Part shown: in pieces, positions 1 through 7,050 of the stretch
How positions within the stretch are numbered: the stretch's first letter is position 1
Layout of the letters: each line of letters starts with the position of its first letter
Assembly: GCA_021404985.1 (NCBI GenBank)
Contig: QWHP01000059.1
Coordinates: forward strand, 1 to 10,394
Reading direction: 5' to 3'
Length of the DNA: 10,394 nt
From: Actinobacteria bacterium ATB1
Lineage (GTDB): Bacteria; Actinomycetota; Acidimicrobiia; UBA2766
Position numbers and translations under genes: made by a program
The notes under the pieces: generated by a model
Seen by the model: only the letters and a program-made list of their open reading frames with translations
The model's database searches: none
What the model was told of the DNA's origin: nothing

Positions 1-139
1 CGCGCTCTTCGTGGGCGTCGACCGTTAGGGCGAAGAGTGTCGCATAGTGCGAGCTGGAGGCTACGGGCTGGGGCGACGCCCGCCGGAGCATCGGATAGAC
101 AGGGGTAGCGGTGGCGCCGATGCCAGACTGGGGGGCGAC

Positions 140-1336
140 ATGAGAGCTTTGGTCTTCCACCGGAACATCGCGCTGGTCGCAGCGACGAAGATCGCATCCA
201 CCTTCTCCAGGCGAGCCTTCGTCGGCAGCCGGGCCCCGATACGGATGGAGGACGTCTCAGAGCCCTACACAGGTGACGGATGGGTTTCCTGTGACACGCT
301 GCTGGCGGGGATCTGCGGTTCCGACGCCAAGCAGGTGTTCCTGAACGGGTCCTTCGACAATCCGATGACGGCACTCATCTCGATGCCGCACATCCTCGGC
401 CATGAAGCGCTCGCGCGGCGTTCGGACACCGGAGAGCTGGTTGTTCTCGACCCGTGGATTCCGTGCCACACGCGAGGGGTCGAGACGCCCTGCCAAGCGT
501 GCCAGAACGGCGACTACCCGCACTGCCGGAACTTCACGCACGGAGCGTTCGCCCGTGGAATACATCTGGGGAACTGTGCCGACCGTGGCGGAGTCCATGC
601 CGAGCGGTTCAGCGCACACGAGAGCCAGCTCCATCCGGTCCCGCCCGGGGTGACGCCGGAGCAGGCGGTCCTCGCCGATCCCGTGAGCGTGTCCCTCCGT
701 CACGTGGTCCGCAACCCACCCGACCCGGACAGGCCGGCTCTCGTCTACGGGTGTGGGACACTCGGCCTCGCAGCCGTGGCGCTGCTCCGGCGTCTGCATC
801 CCGACCTGACGATCTGGGCTGTGAGCAAGCACAAGGAGGGCGCCGAGCTCGCGATGAAGTTCGGCGCGAACAAGGTCATGGGTCCCAAGCCCGACGCGCT
901 CGTCGAAACGGTCGCCGAGCTCGTCGGAACGGAGCCGCTCGTCTCATGGGCCAGGAAGCGCTGGCTTCTCGACGGGCCTGGGGTGGTCTACGACACAGTC
1001 GGCAAGCCGAAGACGGTCGAAACTGCCCTGCGCCTGGTCGGATCGCAGGGTGTGATCGCGGTATCCGGTGTCGAGGCACCGAAGCGATGGGAGTGGACCC
1101 CGCTGTACTTCAAGGAGGTCACGATCAGGGGTTCGAACGCGTTCGGCTTCGAGTGGGTGGACGGCGTGCACAAGCACGCTTTCGAGCACTACTTCGATCT
1201 CGTCCAGGACGGGTTCGACGTGTCGGCGATAGTCACGCACCATGTCCCCTTCGACCGCTGGCAGGAGGCGTACCTGAAGCTCGCCGACAAGAAGTCGAGT
1301 GGCGCGATCAAGGTCCTGTTCGACGTCGGGACCTGA
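140..1336 (+). CDS. Zinc-dependent alcohol dehydrogenase, MDR superfamily
   Basis: A 398-residue medium-chain dehydrogenase/reductase, predicted cytoplasmic, likely oxidising an alcohol or polyol (or reducing the carbonyl) with NAD(P). The N-terminal GroES-like domain shows the catalytic zinc Cys in GICGSD (C59) and GHE (H88-E89). A structural-zinc lobe has four Cys at 109, 118, 121 and 129. The Rossmann domain carries GCGTLG at 204-209. The frame is open further upstream to a GTG at 47. I chose the ATG at 140 because it gives the typical N-terminus MRALVF, has a G-rich Shine-Dalgarno stretch just upstream, and avoids an Arg/Gly-rich unconserved extension. It converges on the SDR-SCP2 gene with a 26-bp gap and no obvious terminator. 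Oddity: the first structural Cys is eight residues from the second rather than the usual two. The family is sure; the substrate is unknown. Confidence 0.9.
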   Translation: MRALVFHRNIALVAATKIASTFSRRAFVGSRAPIRMEDVSEPYTGDGWVSCDTLLAGICGSDAKQVFLNGSFDNPMTALISMPHILGHEALARRSDTGELVVLDPWIPCHTRGVETPCQACQNGDYPHCRNFTHGAFARGIHLGNCADRGGVHAERFSAHESQLHPVPPGVTPEQAVLADPVSVSLRHVVRNPPDPDRPALVYGCGTLGLAAVALLRRLHPDLTIWAVSKHKEGAELAMKFGANKVMGPKPDALVETVAELVGTEPLVSWARKRWLLDGPGVVYDTVGKPKTVETALRLVGSQGVIAVSGVEAPKRWEWTPLYFKEVTIRGSNAFGFEWVDGVHKHAFEHYFDLVQDGFDVSAIVTHHVPFDRWQEAYLKLADKKSSGAIKVLFDVGT

Positions 1337-1362
1337 GGGGGAAGGGCAGGCCGGCGTAGCGT

Positions 1363-2574
1363 TCAGTCGAACCGGGGTGGGTTGGCGACGAAGATCTCGA
1401 ACAGTCTGAGGAGCGATCCGGCGCCGGCTGCTGCCTTCTCGAGGTTTCCGTCCAGGTCGAGTCGCTGCATCGTCATTGCCTTCGCGGGGTCGAGGCGGCC
1501 GGTGAGGACCTCACGCCAGGTGTCGATGTCGGCCCGGACGCGCAGGTCGACAGCGCGGTGGTCACGTGGGCCCGACCACCACGTGCGGAGGGCGCCGGCG
1601 CCGATCTCCAGGCCGAACGCAGTGCTGTCGGCCTCGATCTGGAGTCGGATGTCGGCTTCCTGTGCAGCCTCGGCGAAGCCTGCGTCGGCGTCGGCGGCGT
1701 CCGCTATCGCGGAGAGCCAGGTCTCCGACCCGAATGGGGCATCCACGGGGCTGCCGGGAGGCAGGTTCCCCTTGCGCAGACCCAGGGACTGGATCGTCTC
1801 GAGGGCAGTGTCCACGCCGCTCGATCGCAGGCTCAGGCCGCCGTCGACAGTCACTGTCACCCCTGTGACGAAACCGGCCTGTGGCGAGGCGAGGAAGGCG
1901 ATCACCTCGGCCACGTCCTCGGGCTCGCCCACTCTCCCCGCCGGCGTCTTGTCGAGAATGCGCTCGACCTCGCTGGGGATCGCGAGCTGTCCCTCCGTGA
2001 GACCGGTGGTGATCGTGCCCGGCGCGACCGCGTTGACCGTGATCGCGGGACCGAGCTCGATCGCCGCGGACTTGGTGAGGGCGATCACGCCGGCCTTCGC
2101 GGCGGCATAGTGGGATTCGCCGGCAGAGGGGACGATTCCGCTGATGGACGCCGTGTTGACGATCCGCCCCCCGTGTGGGGCTCGACGCAGGTGTCGACTC
2201 GCGAAGCGGATCCCGAGGTACACCGCCTTCAGGCACACGTCCTGGACGAGGTCCCATTCGTCCTCGAGCATCTCCTCGATCGGCGAGAGGGTGCTGAGGC
2301 CGGCGTTGTTGACGAGTATCCCCAGCGCGCCGAAGGCATCCACCGTGGACTCCACGGCGGCCTGCACGTCCTTGGGCCGCCCGACGTCTGCGCTCATGGC
2401 GAGGGCGCGTCCACCCGCGGTCGTGATCTCCTGGGCGACCTGGTCGGCGCGGTCGGTGTCGCGGTCGCAGACGGCGACCGCAGCGCCCTCGGACGCAAGC
2501 AGGCGGGCCGTAGCGCGCCCTATCCCTGAACCTGCCCCTGTCACGAGGGCAACCGCCCCTCCGAATCTCGCCAC
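1363..2574 (-). CDS. SDR-family oxidoreductase fused to a C-terminal SCP2-like sterol/lipid-carrier domain
   Basis: 403 residues from the GTG at 2574. Residues 1-250 are a classical NAD(P)-dependent short-chain dehydrogenase: TGAGSGIG at 12-19, NNAG at 89-92, catalytic Ser143 (twelve residues between it and Tyr), Tyr156 and Lys160 in YAAAK, then the PG motif and a terminal VDGG at 243-246. Classical SDRs end about there. A further ~150 residues follow: a linker, then a domain at about 285-400 with the spaced pattern of SCP2 folds (DTWREVLTGRLDPAKAM, then a LDLDGN strand and a hydrophobic helix). This order resembles HSDL2-type proteins (SDR plus SCP2). It suggests a hydrophobic substrate such as a fatty-acyl or steroid-like compound. 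The frame is open back to a TTG at 2646. I preferred the GTG at 2574 because GGCGGAG lies eight bases before it and the SDR fold begins immediately after. It is transcribed divergently from the next SDR. Confidence 0.88.
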   Translation of the reverse strand: MARFGGAVALVTGAGSGIGRATARLLASEGAAVAVCDRDTDRADQVAQEITTAGGRALAMSADVGRPKDVQAAVESTVDAFGALGILVNNAGLSTLSPIEEMLEDEWDLVQDVCLKAVYLGIRFASRHLRRAPHGGRIVNTASISGIVPSAGESHYAAAKAGVIALTKSAAIELGPAITVNAVAPGTITTGLTEGQLAIPSEVERILDKTPAGRVGEPEDVAEVIAFLASPQAGFVTGVTVTVDGGLSLRSSGVDTALETIQSLGLRKGNLPPGSPVDAPFGSETWLSAIADAADADAGFAEAAQEADIRLQIEADSTAFGLEIGAGALRTWWSGPRDHRAVDLRVRADIDTWREVLTGRLDPAKAMTMQRLDLDGNLEKAAAGAGSLLRLFEIFVANPPRFD

Positions 2575-2678
2575 AGCAACATCTCCGCCCGCCGGCACCT
2601 CGTGGTAAGCATTCTCCCCCAGTGCCGGGAACCCCTCAAGTCCCAATGCAACTTCCTCGCAGAAACGAGAACGAAGTC

Positions 2679-2725
2679 ACGTGGGCGGATTGAGACACCG
2701 CTGTGGTGTCTCAATCCGCCCACGT
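2679..2725. repeat. Perfect inverted repeat, 21-bp arms, 5-nt loop
   Basis: The left arm (2679-2699) and right arm (2705-2725) are exact reverse complements over 21 bases around the loop GCTGT. The outer end of each arm is ACGTGGGCGG and the inner end is GAGACACC next to the loop. Pairing stops at the flanking bases (C2678/C2726). No T-run follows on either strand, and the location is upstream of both flanking genes. An intrinsic terminator is therefore less likely than an operator, a REP-like palindrome or a structured leader element. Confidence 0.93.
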
Positions 2726-2745
2726 CCGGGAATCGTCCGGGAATC
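2724..2745. repeat. Tandem 11-bp direct repeat
   Basis: GTCCGGGAATC occurs twice back to back (2724-2734 and 2735-2745), between the two hairpins. The first copy overlaps the last two bases of the first hairpin's right arm. It may be a slippage duplication or a pair of binding half-sites on one DNA face. Confidence 0.8.
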
Positions 2746-2750
2746 AAGGG

Positions 2751-2797
2751 ACGTGGGCAGATCCAGCTACGGTGGAGGTGTCTGAATCCGCCCACGT
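2751..2797. repeat. Second copy of the inverted repeat, imperfect
   Basis: Same architecture as the hairpin at 2679-2725: 21-nt arms (2751-2771 and 2777-2797) around a 5-nt loop (GTGGA). The centres of the two elements are 72 bp apart. The right arm matches the right arm of the first copy at 20 of 21 positions. The left arm has drifted, leaving 16 Watson-Crick pairs plus one G-T wobble in the stem. The element ends one base before the Shine-Dalgarno of the SDR at 2811, so folding in the transcript could affect ribosome access. Confidence 0.85.
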
Positions 2798-2810
2798 GGA
2801 GGGGGGAAAG

Positions 2811-3608
2811 GTGTCTGAGGGCTTCACGTACGAGGACGCTCGGATCGTCGTGACCGGCGCGTCGAGCGGGATCGGGGCGGATCTCGCCGTCCGGCTCGCC
2901 AAGCGTGGATCTCGGCTGCTGCTGGTCGCAAGACGCAAGGATGCACTCGAGGACGTGGCGAGGTGCTGCAGTGGGAGGGCCGAAGTCCACGCCGCTGACC
3001 TCTCGAATCCGGCCGAGCTCGACGGTCTCCTCTCGAGGAGCGAGAGTGATCTCGGCGGCGCAGACGTTCTCGTCAACAACGCCGGTGCGCCGTGCAGGGT
3101 GAGGGCGGATCACCTCGCATACGGCGACGTCGAGACCGCAGTGCACCTCAACTATCTGGCGCCGGTCAAACTGACCCTGGGAGCACTGCCGGGGATGCTC
3201 GAACGGCGAAGTGGCAGGCTCGTCTTCGTGTCCTCGGTAGCGGGACGCATCCCCGCACCGCGCGAGAGCGCGTACGTCGGCTCGAAGTTCGCCGTAACCG
3301 GTTTCGCCGAGGTCCTCGCCATGGATCTGCATGACACGGGAGTCAAGGTCCACGTCGTGTGCCCCGGTGTGATCGACACCCCCCTCTGGGACGTTCCGGG
3401 CCAGGAGGCCTCGGCATACAAGGGGAAGAGGACGCCGGCTTCGGAGGTCTCAGAGGCGATCCTCCACCTGTTGGACACCGGACGCTTCGACGCGTTCGTC
3501 CCCCGACGCTTCAGGTGGGTGTGGCGCCTGCGTCCGCTGCTCGGCGAGCGCTTCCTGGCGCAGGCCTCCCGTTTCGACCACAAGGGAGCACCGGAAGCAT
3601 GGAGATGA
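2811..3608 (+). CDS. Classical short-chain dehydrogenase/reductase
   Basis: 265 residues, the normal length for a single-domain classical SDR and predicted cytoplasmic. Motifs in order: cofactor loop TGASSGIG (15-22), NNAG (89-92), Asn114, catalytic Ser142, Tyr155 and Lys159 (YVGSK), and the PG motif at 185-186. Arg41/Arg42 after the second beta strand favour NADPH, by family knowledge. The C-terminal ~40 residues are Arg/aromatic-rich (RRFRWVWRLRPLLGERFL), which may be an amphipathic membrane- or substrate-contacting tail. I chose the GTG at 2811 because GGAGG lies eight bases before it and the Rossmann fold starts directly after. The same frame runs back through the hairpin repeats to a GTG at 2703. 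The following amidohydrolase start lies inside the end of this gene, so the two are probably co-translated. The substrate is unknown. Confidence 0.9.
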   Translation: MSEGFTYEDARIVVTGASSGIGADLAVRLAKRGSRLLLVARRKDALEDVARCCSGRAEVHAADLSNPAELDGLLSRSESDLGGADVLVNNAGAPCRVRADHLAYGDVETAVHLNYLAPVKLTLGALPGMLERRSGRLVFVSSVAGRIPAPRESAYVGSKFAVTGFAEVLAMDLHDTGVKVHVVCPGVIDTPLWDVPGQEASAYKGKRTPASEVSEAILHLLDTGRFDAFVPRRFRWVWRLRPLLGERFLAQASRFDHKGAPEAWR

Positions 3609-5188
3609 CCGGAGACGATCCCGGGCCCGACCTCACGGCCTTTCACGGGGGCAGGATCCTCTCGATGGACCCCCAGCCGGAGGAGCCGGAGGTGGTCGTT
3701 CTCCGCGGTGACATGATCGATTCCGTGGGCCCCGCCGAGATGCTCGAAGCCCACCCCGAAGCCGCCCGCGTGGACCTCGGGGGCCGCACGCTCCTGCCCG
3801 GCTTCGTGGATGCCCACAACCATCTGAGCATCGCTTCGCTGCTCCCCGCCTGGCTCGATCTCTCGCAGGTGTCCGACCAAGAGGTCGCAGTGGCGGACCT
3901 CGTCGAGCATGCATCGGCGCATCCCGAACAGGCGTGGGTCGGAGCGTGGGGTTGGAACGCCTTCGAGACGGGCTTTGCCCTCGATGCCCGAGTCCTGGAC
4001 AGGGCCGGGCTGGCCCGGCCCGTGGTCGTCGTCGACTTCTCCTTCCACAGGGCCGCCGTCTGTTCCCTCGGACTCGAACGCCTGGGGATCGCGCGCGCGA
4101 CCGAGGATCCCCCGGGTGGGACGATCGAACGTAAGGCCGACGGCAACCCGACCGGTGTGCTCGTGGAGCGGGCCTGGACTCACGCGTGCGACGCGGTGTT
4201 CGCCGACCAGCGAACACCGGAGCGGCTCGCCGGCGCGATCGTGGACCGCGCTCGGATCCTCCTTTCGGAGGGGATCACGTGCGTGCACGACGCCGCCTGC
4301 CCACCCGAAGCCGAGGTGGCGTACGCACGCCTCGCGTCGGACGGGAGGCTCCCGCTCGGAGTGGTAACGCTTCCTCACCCTGGGGGTCTCCTCGGCCGTC
4401 TCGACCGTGCCCGACTGGACGGCTCGGTCACGGGCGAAGGGGACGACATGGTGCGCACTGGAGCCATCAAGTTGTTCGCCGACGGTGGAATCGCCCCGGC
4501 GTTCAAGGGCACACTCGGCGGGACTCCTGTCGAGTTCGGGATGCTCATGCCGGGTCTCGCCGAGGACATGCGACTGTGTGTCTCGGCGGGTTTCGACGTC
4601 GCAGTGCACGCGTTCGGGAACGCAGGTTTCGAGCTCGCGCTCGAAGCCTGGGAGGAGGCGGGCGGACCGGCCGCGGGAAGGAGACTCCGGATCGAGCACG
4701 CATGTCTCGTCTCACCGGCCCAGGCCCGACGTGCAGCCGACCTCGGGGTCACCGCAGTCGTGCAGCCGGGGTTCGTCGCACACGTCGGCGCGCTGCTCGG
4801 GTCCCTGCAGTTCGACGGGATGGATTGGATGCCGTTCGCAACCATGCGGGAGGTCGGCGTACCGATCGCGGCGAGCAGCGACGACCCGTGCGCGCTGCAC
4901 GAGCCACGACTGACAGCGGCGATGGGGGCGCGCCGCGCCGGTCCGGGTCGGGCGCCGCTTCCGCCGGCGGGAGAGGCTTTCTCCTACGAGGAGTGGCTTT
5001 GCGCCTACACGCGCGGGGCCGCTGCCGTCGGAGGACAGGAGTCGATTCGGGGCAGGATCGCTCCGGGAATGCGCGCCGATCTGGTTGTCCTCGAAGGCGA
5101 ACTCGATCCGAACGATCCCCCGATCGTGTCGGAGACCTGGGTCGGAGGCAGGGCCGTCTTCAGACGGTCGTCGCCAGCGACCGGTTGA
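3599..5188 (+). CDS. YtcJ-like metal-dependent amidohydrolase (Amidohydro_3 type)
   Basis: 529 residues, typical length for YtcJ/Amidohydro_3 proteins, which hydrolyse amide or related C-N bonds. An N-terminal beta-sandwich segment (residues 10-67) leads into the TIM barrel at GFVDAHNHL (metal ligands His73 and His75). Then come a candidate bridging Lys291 in IKLFADGG, His337 (AVHAFGN), His367 (RIEHACL) and the Asp pair 428-429 (ASSDDP). The sandwich closes with GMRADLVVLE near 490-499. All expected ligand positions appear present, so it is probably active. No signal peptide is seen. Two starts are possible: ATG at 3599, with GGGAG ten bases upstream, or ATG at 3605, which makes an ATGA overlap with the SDR stop; they differ by two residues. 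Either way the gene is translationally coupled to the SDR. Its 3' end overlaps the opposing nitronate monooxygenase gene by 29 bp. The substrate cannot be inferred. Confidence 0.9.
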   Translation: MEMTGDDPGPDLTAFHGGRILSMDPQPEEPEVVVLRGDMIDSVGPAEMLEAHPEAARVDLGGRTLLPGFVDAHNHLSIASLLPAWLDLSQVSDQEVAVADLVEHASAHPEQAWVGAWGWNAFETGFALDARVLDRAGLARPVVVVDFSFHRAAVCSLGLERLGIARATEDPPGGTIERKADGNPTGVLVERAWTHACDAVFADQRTPERLAGAIVDRARILLSEGITCVHDAACPPEAEVAYARLASDGRLPLGVVTLPHPGGLLGRLDRARLDGSVTGEGDDMVRTGAIKLFADGGIAPAFKGTLGGTPVEFGMLMPGLAEDMRLCVSAGFDVAVHAFGNAGFELALEAWEEAGGPAAGRRLRIEHACLVSPAQARRAADLGVTAVVQPGFVAHVGALLGSLQFDGMDWMPFATMREVGVPIAASSDDPCALHEPRLTAAMGARRAGPGRAPLPPAGEAFSYEEWLCAYTRGAAAVGGQESIRGRIAPGMRADLVVLEGELDPNDPPIVSETWVGGRAVFRRSSPATG

Positions 5189-6134
5189 GTGCCGCCTCGG
5201 CCTCGGCCACGAAGCGATCCACGATCTCCGCCGCAGGAACGACGTCGGAGGTCGCGCCCACCCCTTGCCCGGCCGGGTAGCACGCCTTGCCGGGATCGAC
5301 ACCGGGCGTCGAAGCATCGGCACCGAGATGGAGCGCACCGTCCTTGAAGGACCGTGCCATCTGCATGGGGAACGGCTCGAGTTCGTCGGTGTGGTCCTCC
5401 CACCAGCGGGTGTAGTCGTTGGCCAATGCCCGCATCGTCTTCCCCGAGTAGGCACGAGTGACTGTCGTGGCGTCCTCGGCCGCGGCGAGCAAGGCCTCCT
5501 TGTACCCGGGCGCGCTTCGTGCCTCCGGGGTCGCGATGAACCTCGTTCCGACCCAGACACCGTCGGCGCCGAGGGCCAGGGCGGCGGCGAGACCTCGCCC
5601 GTCGAAGATCCCTCCGGCCGCCACGACCGGGACTTCGTCCCCCACGGCGTCGACCACTTGGGGAACGAGCGGCATCGTGGCGATCCTGCCGGTGTGGCCG
5701 CCGGCCTCCGTACCCTGTGCGACGACGACGTCGCATCCCGCGTCGACGGCACGTCGCGCATGGTCGACCTTGCCGCACATGTTCACGACGAGAAGCCCGT
5801 TCTCGTGGCAGAGGTCGATCACTTCCGTCGGGACGCCGAGTGCGGCCACGAAGACGCCGGCGCCTCCCGCGATGATGGCCTCGACCATCGGGACCTGGTC
5901 CCCTGGCATCGCGGTGAGCAGATCGACTCCGAAGGGCTTGTCGGTGGTTTCACGGACCATGCGCATCTCGTCGACCATCACGTCGGTGGTCATCGTCCCG
6001 GCACCCATGCACCCGAGTCCGCCTGCCTCGGACCCGGCGGCTACGAGGGCGCTGTAGGAGACGCCTCCCATGCCTGCGAGCATGACCGGATGCCGGATTC
6101 CCAACAGCTCGGTGAGGCGTGTCTGGATCGCCAT
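5160..6134 (-). CDS. Nitronate monooxygenase family flavoprotein (2-nitropropane dioxygenase-like)
   Basis: 324 residues with the FMN-dependent TIM-barrel signature of the NMO family, which oxidises nitronates to carbonyl compounds and nitrite. An N-terminal HPVMLAGMGGVS loop is followed by AQGTEAGGHTGR at 139-150, containing the conserved catalytic-type His147. The FMN phosphate-binding segments VVAAGGIFDGRG (170-181) and GADGVWVGTRF (189-199) follow. Length is normal. I chose the ATG at 6134 because AGAGGG lies upstream and MAIQTRLTELLG is the usual family start; the frame extends 18 codons further to a GTG without conserved sequence. Many actinobacterial members sit in fatty-acid or steroid gene neighbourhoods, so nitronate need not be the true substrate. 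A 15-nt palindrome 56 bp upstream is a candidate operator. The gene overlaps the amidohydrolase tail to tail. Confidence 0.9.
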   Translation of the reverse strand: MAIQTRLTELLGIRHPVMLAGMGGVSYSALVAAGSEAGGLGCMGAGTMTTDVMVDEMRMVRETTDKPFGVDLLTAMPGDQVPMVEAIIAGGAGVFVAALGVPTEVIDLCHENGLLVVNMCGKVDHARRAVDAGCDVVVAQGTEAGGHTGRIATMPLVPQVVDAVGDEVPVVAAGGIFDGRGLAAALALGADGVWVGTRFIATPEARSAPGYKEALLAAAEDATTVTRAYSGKTMRALANDYTRWWEDHTDELEPFPMQMARSFKDGALHLGADASTPGVDPGKACYPAGQGVGATSDVVPAAEIVDRFVAEAEAALNRSLATTV

Positions 6135-6189
6135 GGCTCGTAACCCTCTCTGACGTGTGGGCACTCCCGAGTCCCACCCACGAACCACC

Positions 6190-6204
6190 TTACTGACTCA
6201 GTAA
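6190..6204. promoter_or_regulatory. Palindromic operator candidate upstream of the nitronate monooxygenase
   Basis: TTACTGACTCAGTAA is a perfect 7+1+7 palindrome centred on C6197, in an AT-richer patch. It lies between the alkD remnant and the nitronate monooxygenase start. Its size and odd-centred symmetry fit a dimeric TetR-family repressor. No such regulator gene is in the window, so the assignment is inference. Confidence 0.45.
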
Positions 6205-6269
6205 TCAGGAAGGGAAGCCGGGTACCTGTGGGCCGAGCCTTGCCGCACGAGACTGCCCGTCGCACCCGG

Positions 6270-6970
6270 TCAGCGTCCCGCGCGCATGTAGGCACGGCGC
6301 TCGAGTTCGGGCAGCTTCTCGATCGCATGGTGGAGCATCGTGCGCGGCATCTGCGCGGCGTGCGCATCGGAGGAAGGAGTGCAGGACAGCGGGATCCCGC
6401 TTGCCGACCTCACGCAGCATCCATCCCGCCGCCTTGTGGACGAGGTCGTGTTCGTGGTCGAGGAACCCTTCGGCCAGGGCGAGAGCCGTCTTGAAACGGT
6501 CCTTGCGGATGAAAGCAAGCGTTGCGACGACGGCCATGCGCTCCGCCCACAGATCACCGGACTCTGCCATGGCGTAGAGGCCCCGTGCGGACCACCGAGC
6601 AGGTGCTCCCGACGATCTTGGGGGCGACGCTGTCGACGATGTCCCAGTTGTCGAAGGCCGTCAGATGATCGAGCACGAACCGGTAGGTCTGTTCCCGTGC
6701 CTCGGCGTCTCCACGAGTGTATCGATCGGTGAGGATGAGCGTGGCGGTGAGACGGTGCTCGTGGATCTCACTCCCGAGGAGGATCTCGTCCAGGTCGAGA
6801 TCGCGAAATCGCCGCACCACCCTGCGCTGTGCCGGCACACGCACCCCGATGAACACGTCCCTCTCTCCGTATTCGCCGGGTCCGGTGCGAAAGAACCTTT
6901 GTGAGTGTGCGGCGTAGTCCAGGTCGGAGAGGTCTACGGGAGCCGCCTCGACGTCTCGTGCGGTCGGCAT
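6270..6970 (-). pseudogene. AlkD-like DNA alkylation repair glycosylase, broken by three frameshifts
   Basis: Three reading-frame pieces join into one protein of about 233 residues, matching the roughly 235 residues of AlkD HEAT-repeat glycosylases that excise alkylated purines. Piece one starts at the ATG at 6970 (GAGGTGAT upstream) and reads MPTARDVEAAP through DNWDIVDSVAPKIVG. The WDIVD motif keeps the Trp and Asp spaced as in the Bacillus cereus AlkD active site (W109/D113). A single-base loss near 6608-6610 shifts to a short EHLLGGP segment. A second single-base loss near 6583-6588 shifts to RGLYAMAESGDLWAERMAV. A one-base gain near 6369 shifts to DAHAAQMPRTMLHHAIEKL and the stop at 6270. 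Net length is 701 nt, one short of a whole number of codons. It lies between two same-strand enzyme genes. Either this is true decay or there are local sequence errors; flanking genes are intact, which favours decay. Confidence 0.82.
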
Positions 6971-7050
6971 TCGATCACCTCGCCTTGTCCACGGATGAGA
7001 AGTGGTGTTCAGTGGGCACCGAGAAGGTACCGGCCGCGCTCCGGACTCCA

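Larger units (their letters stand above)
2575..2810. promoter_or_regulatory. Divergent intergenic region with repeat hairpins
   Basis: 236 bp between the two divergent SDR start codons. It should hold promoters for both, but I see no clear -10/-35 pair for either in this GC-rich stretch. Most of its right half is made of two hairpin repeats and a short direct repeat, listed separately. A strong Shine-Dalgarno sequence (GGAGG at 2798-2802) for the rightward gene begins at the base after the second hairpin. Confidence 0.6.

Noticed and set aside
1..28. Possible last codons of an upstream gene (GCG CTC TTC GTG GGC GTC GAC CGT TAG).
   Set aside because: Only eight codons are visible. The frame is plausible, but there is nothing to identify or support a gene. 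The stretch 29-139 before the alcohol dehydrogenase shows no other feature.
1558..2529. Long plus-strand open frame of 323 codons across the SDR-SCP2 gene.
   Set aside because: It is antisense to a gene with complete SDR motifs, has low-complexity Arg/Gly/Asp-rich translation and no domain. It is a high-GC shadow frame.
2679..2797. The hairpins as a CRISPR array or intrinsic terminator.
   Set aside because: There are only two units, with no variable spacers of constant length. The location is upstream of both flanking genes and no T-runs are present.
3152..4699. Minus-strand open frame of 515 codons opposite the second SDR and the amidohydrolase.
   Set aside because: Both plus-strand genes have intact catalytic motifs throughout. 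The antisense product is Arg/Glu/His-rich with no recognisable fold.
6157..6181. Imperfect hairpin (GTGGG/CCCAC outer stem, ACT/AGT inner stem) in the leader of the nitronate monooxygenase.
   Set aside because: The stem is interrupted by mismatches and has no T-run or recognisable riboswitch pattern. It could be chance in GC-rich sequence.
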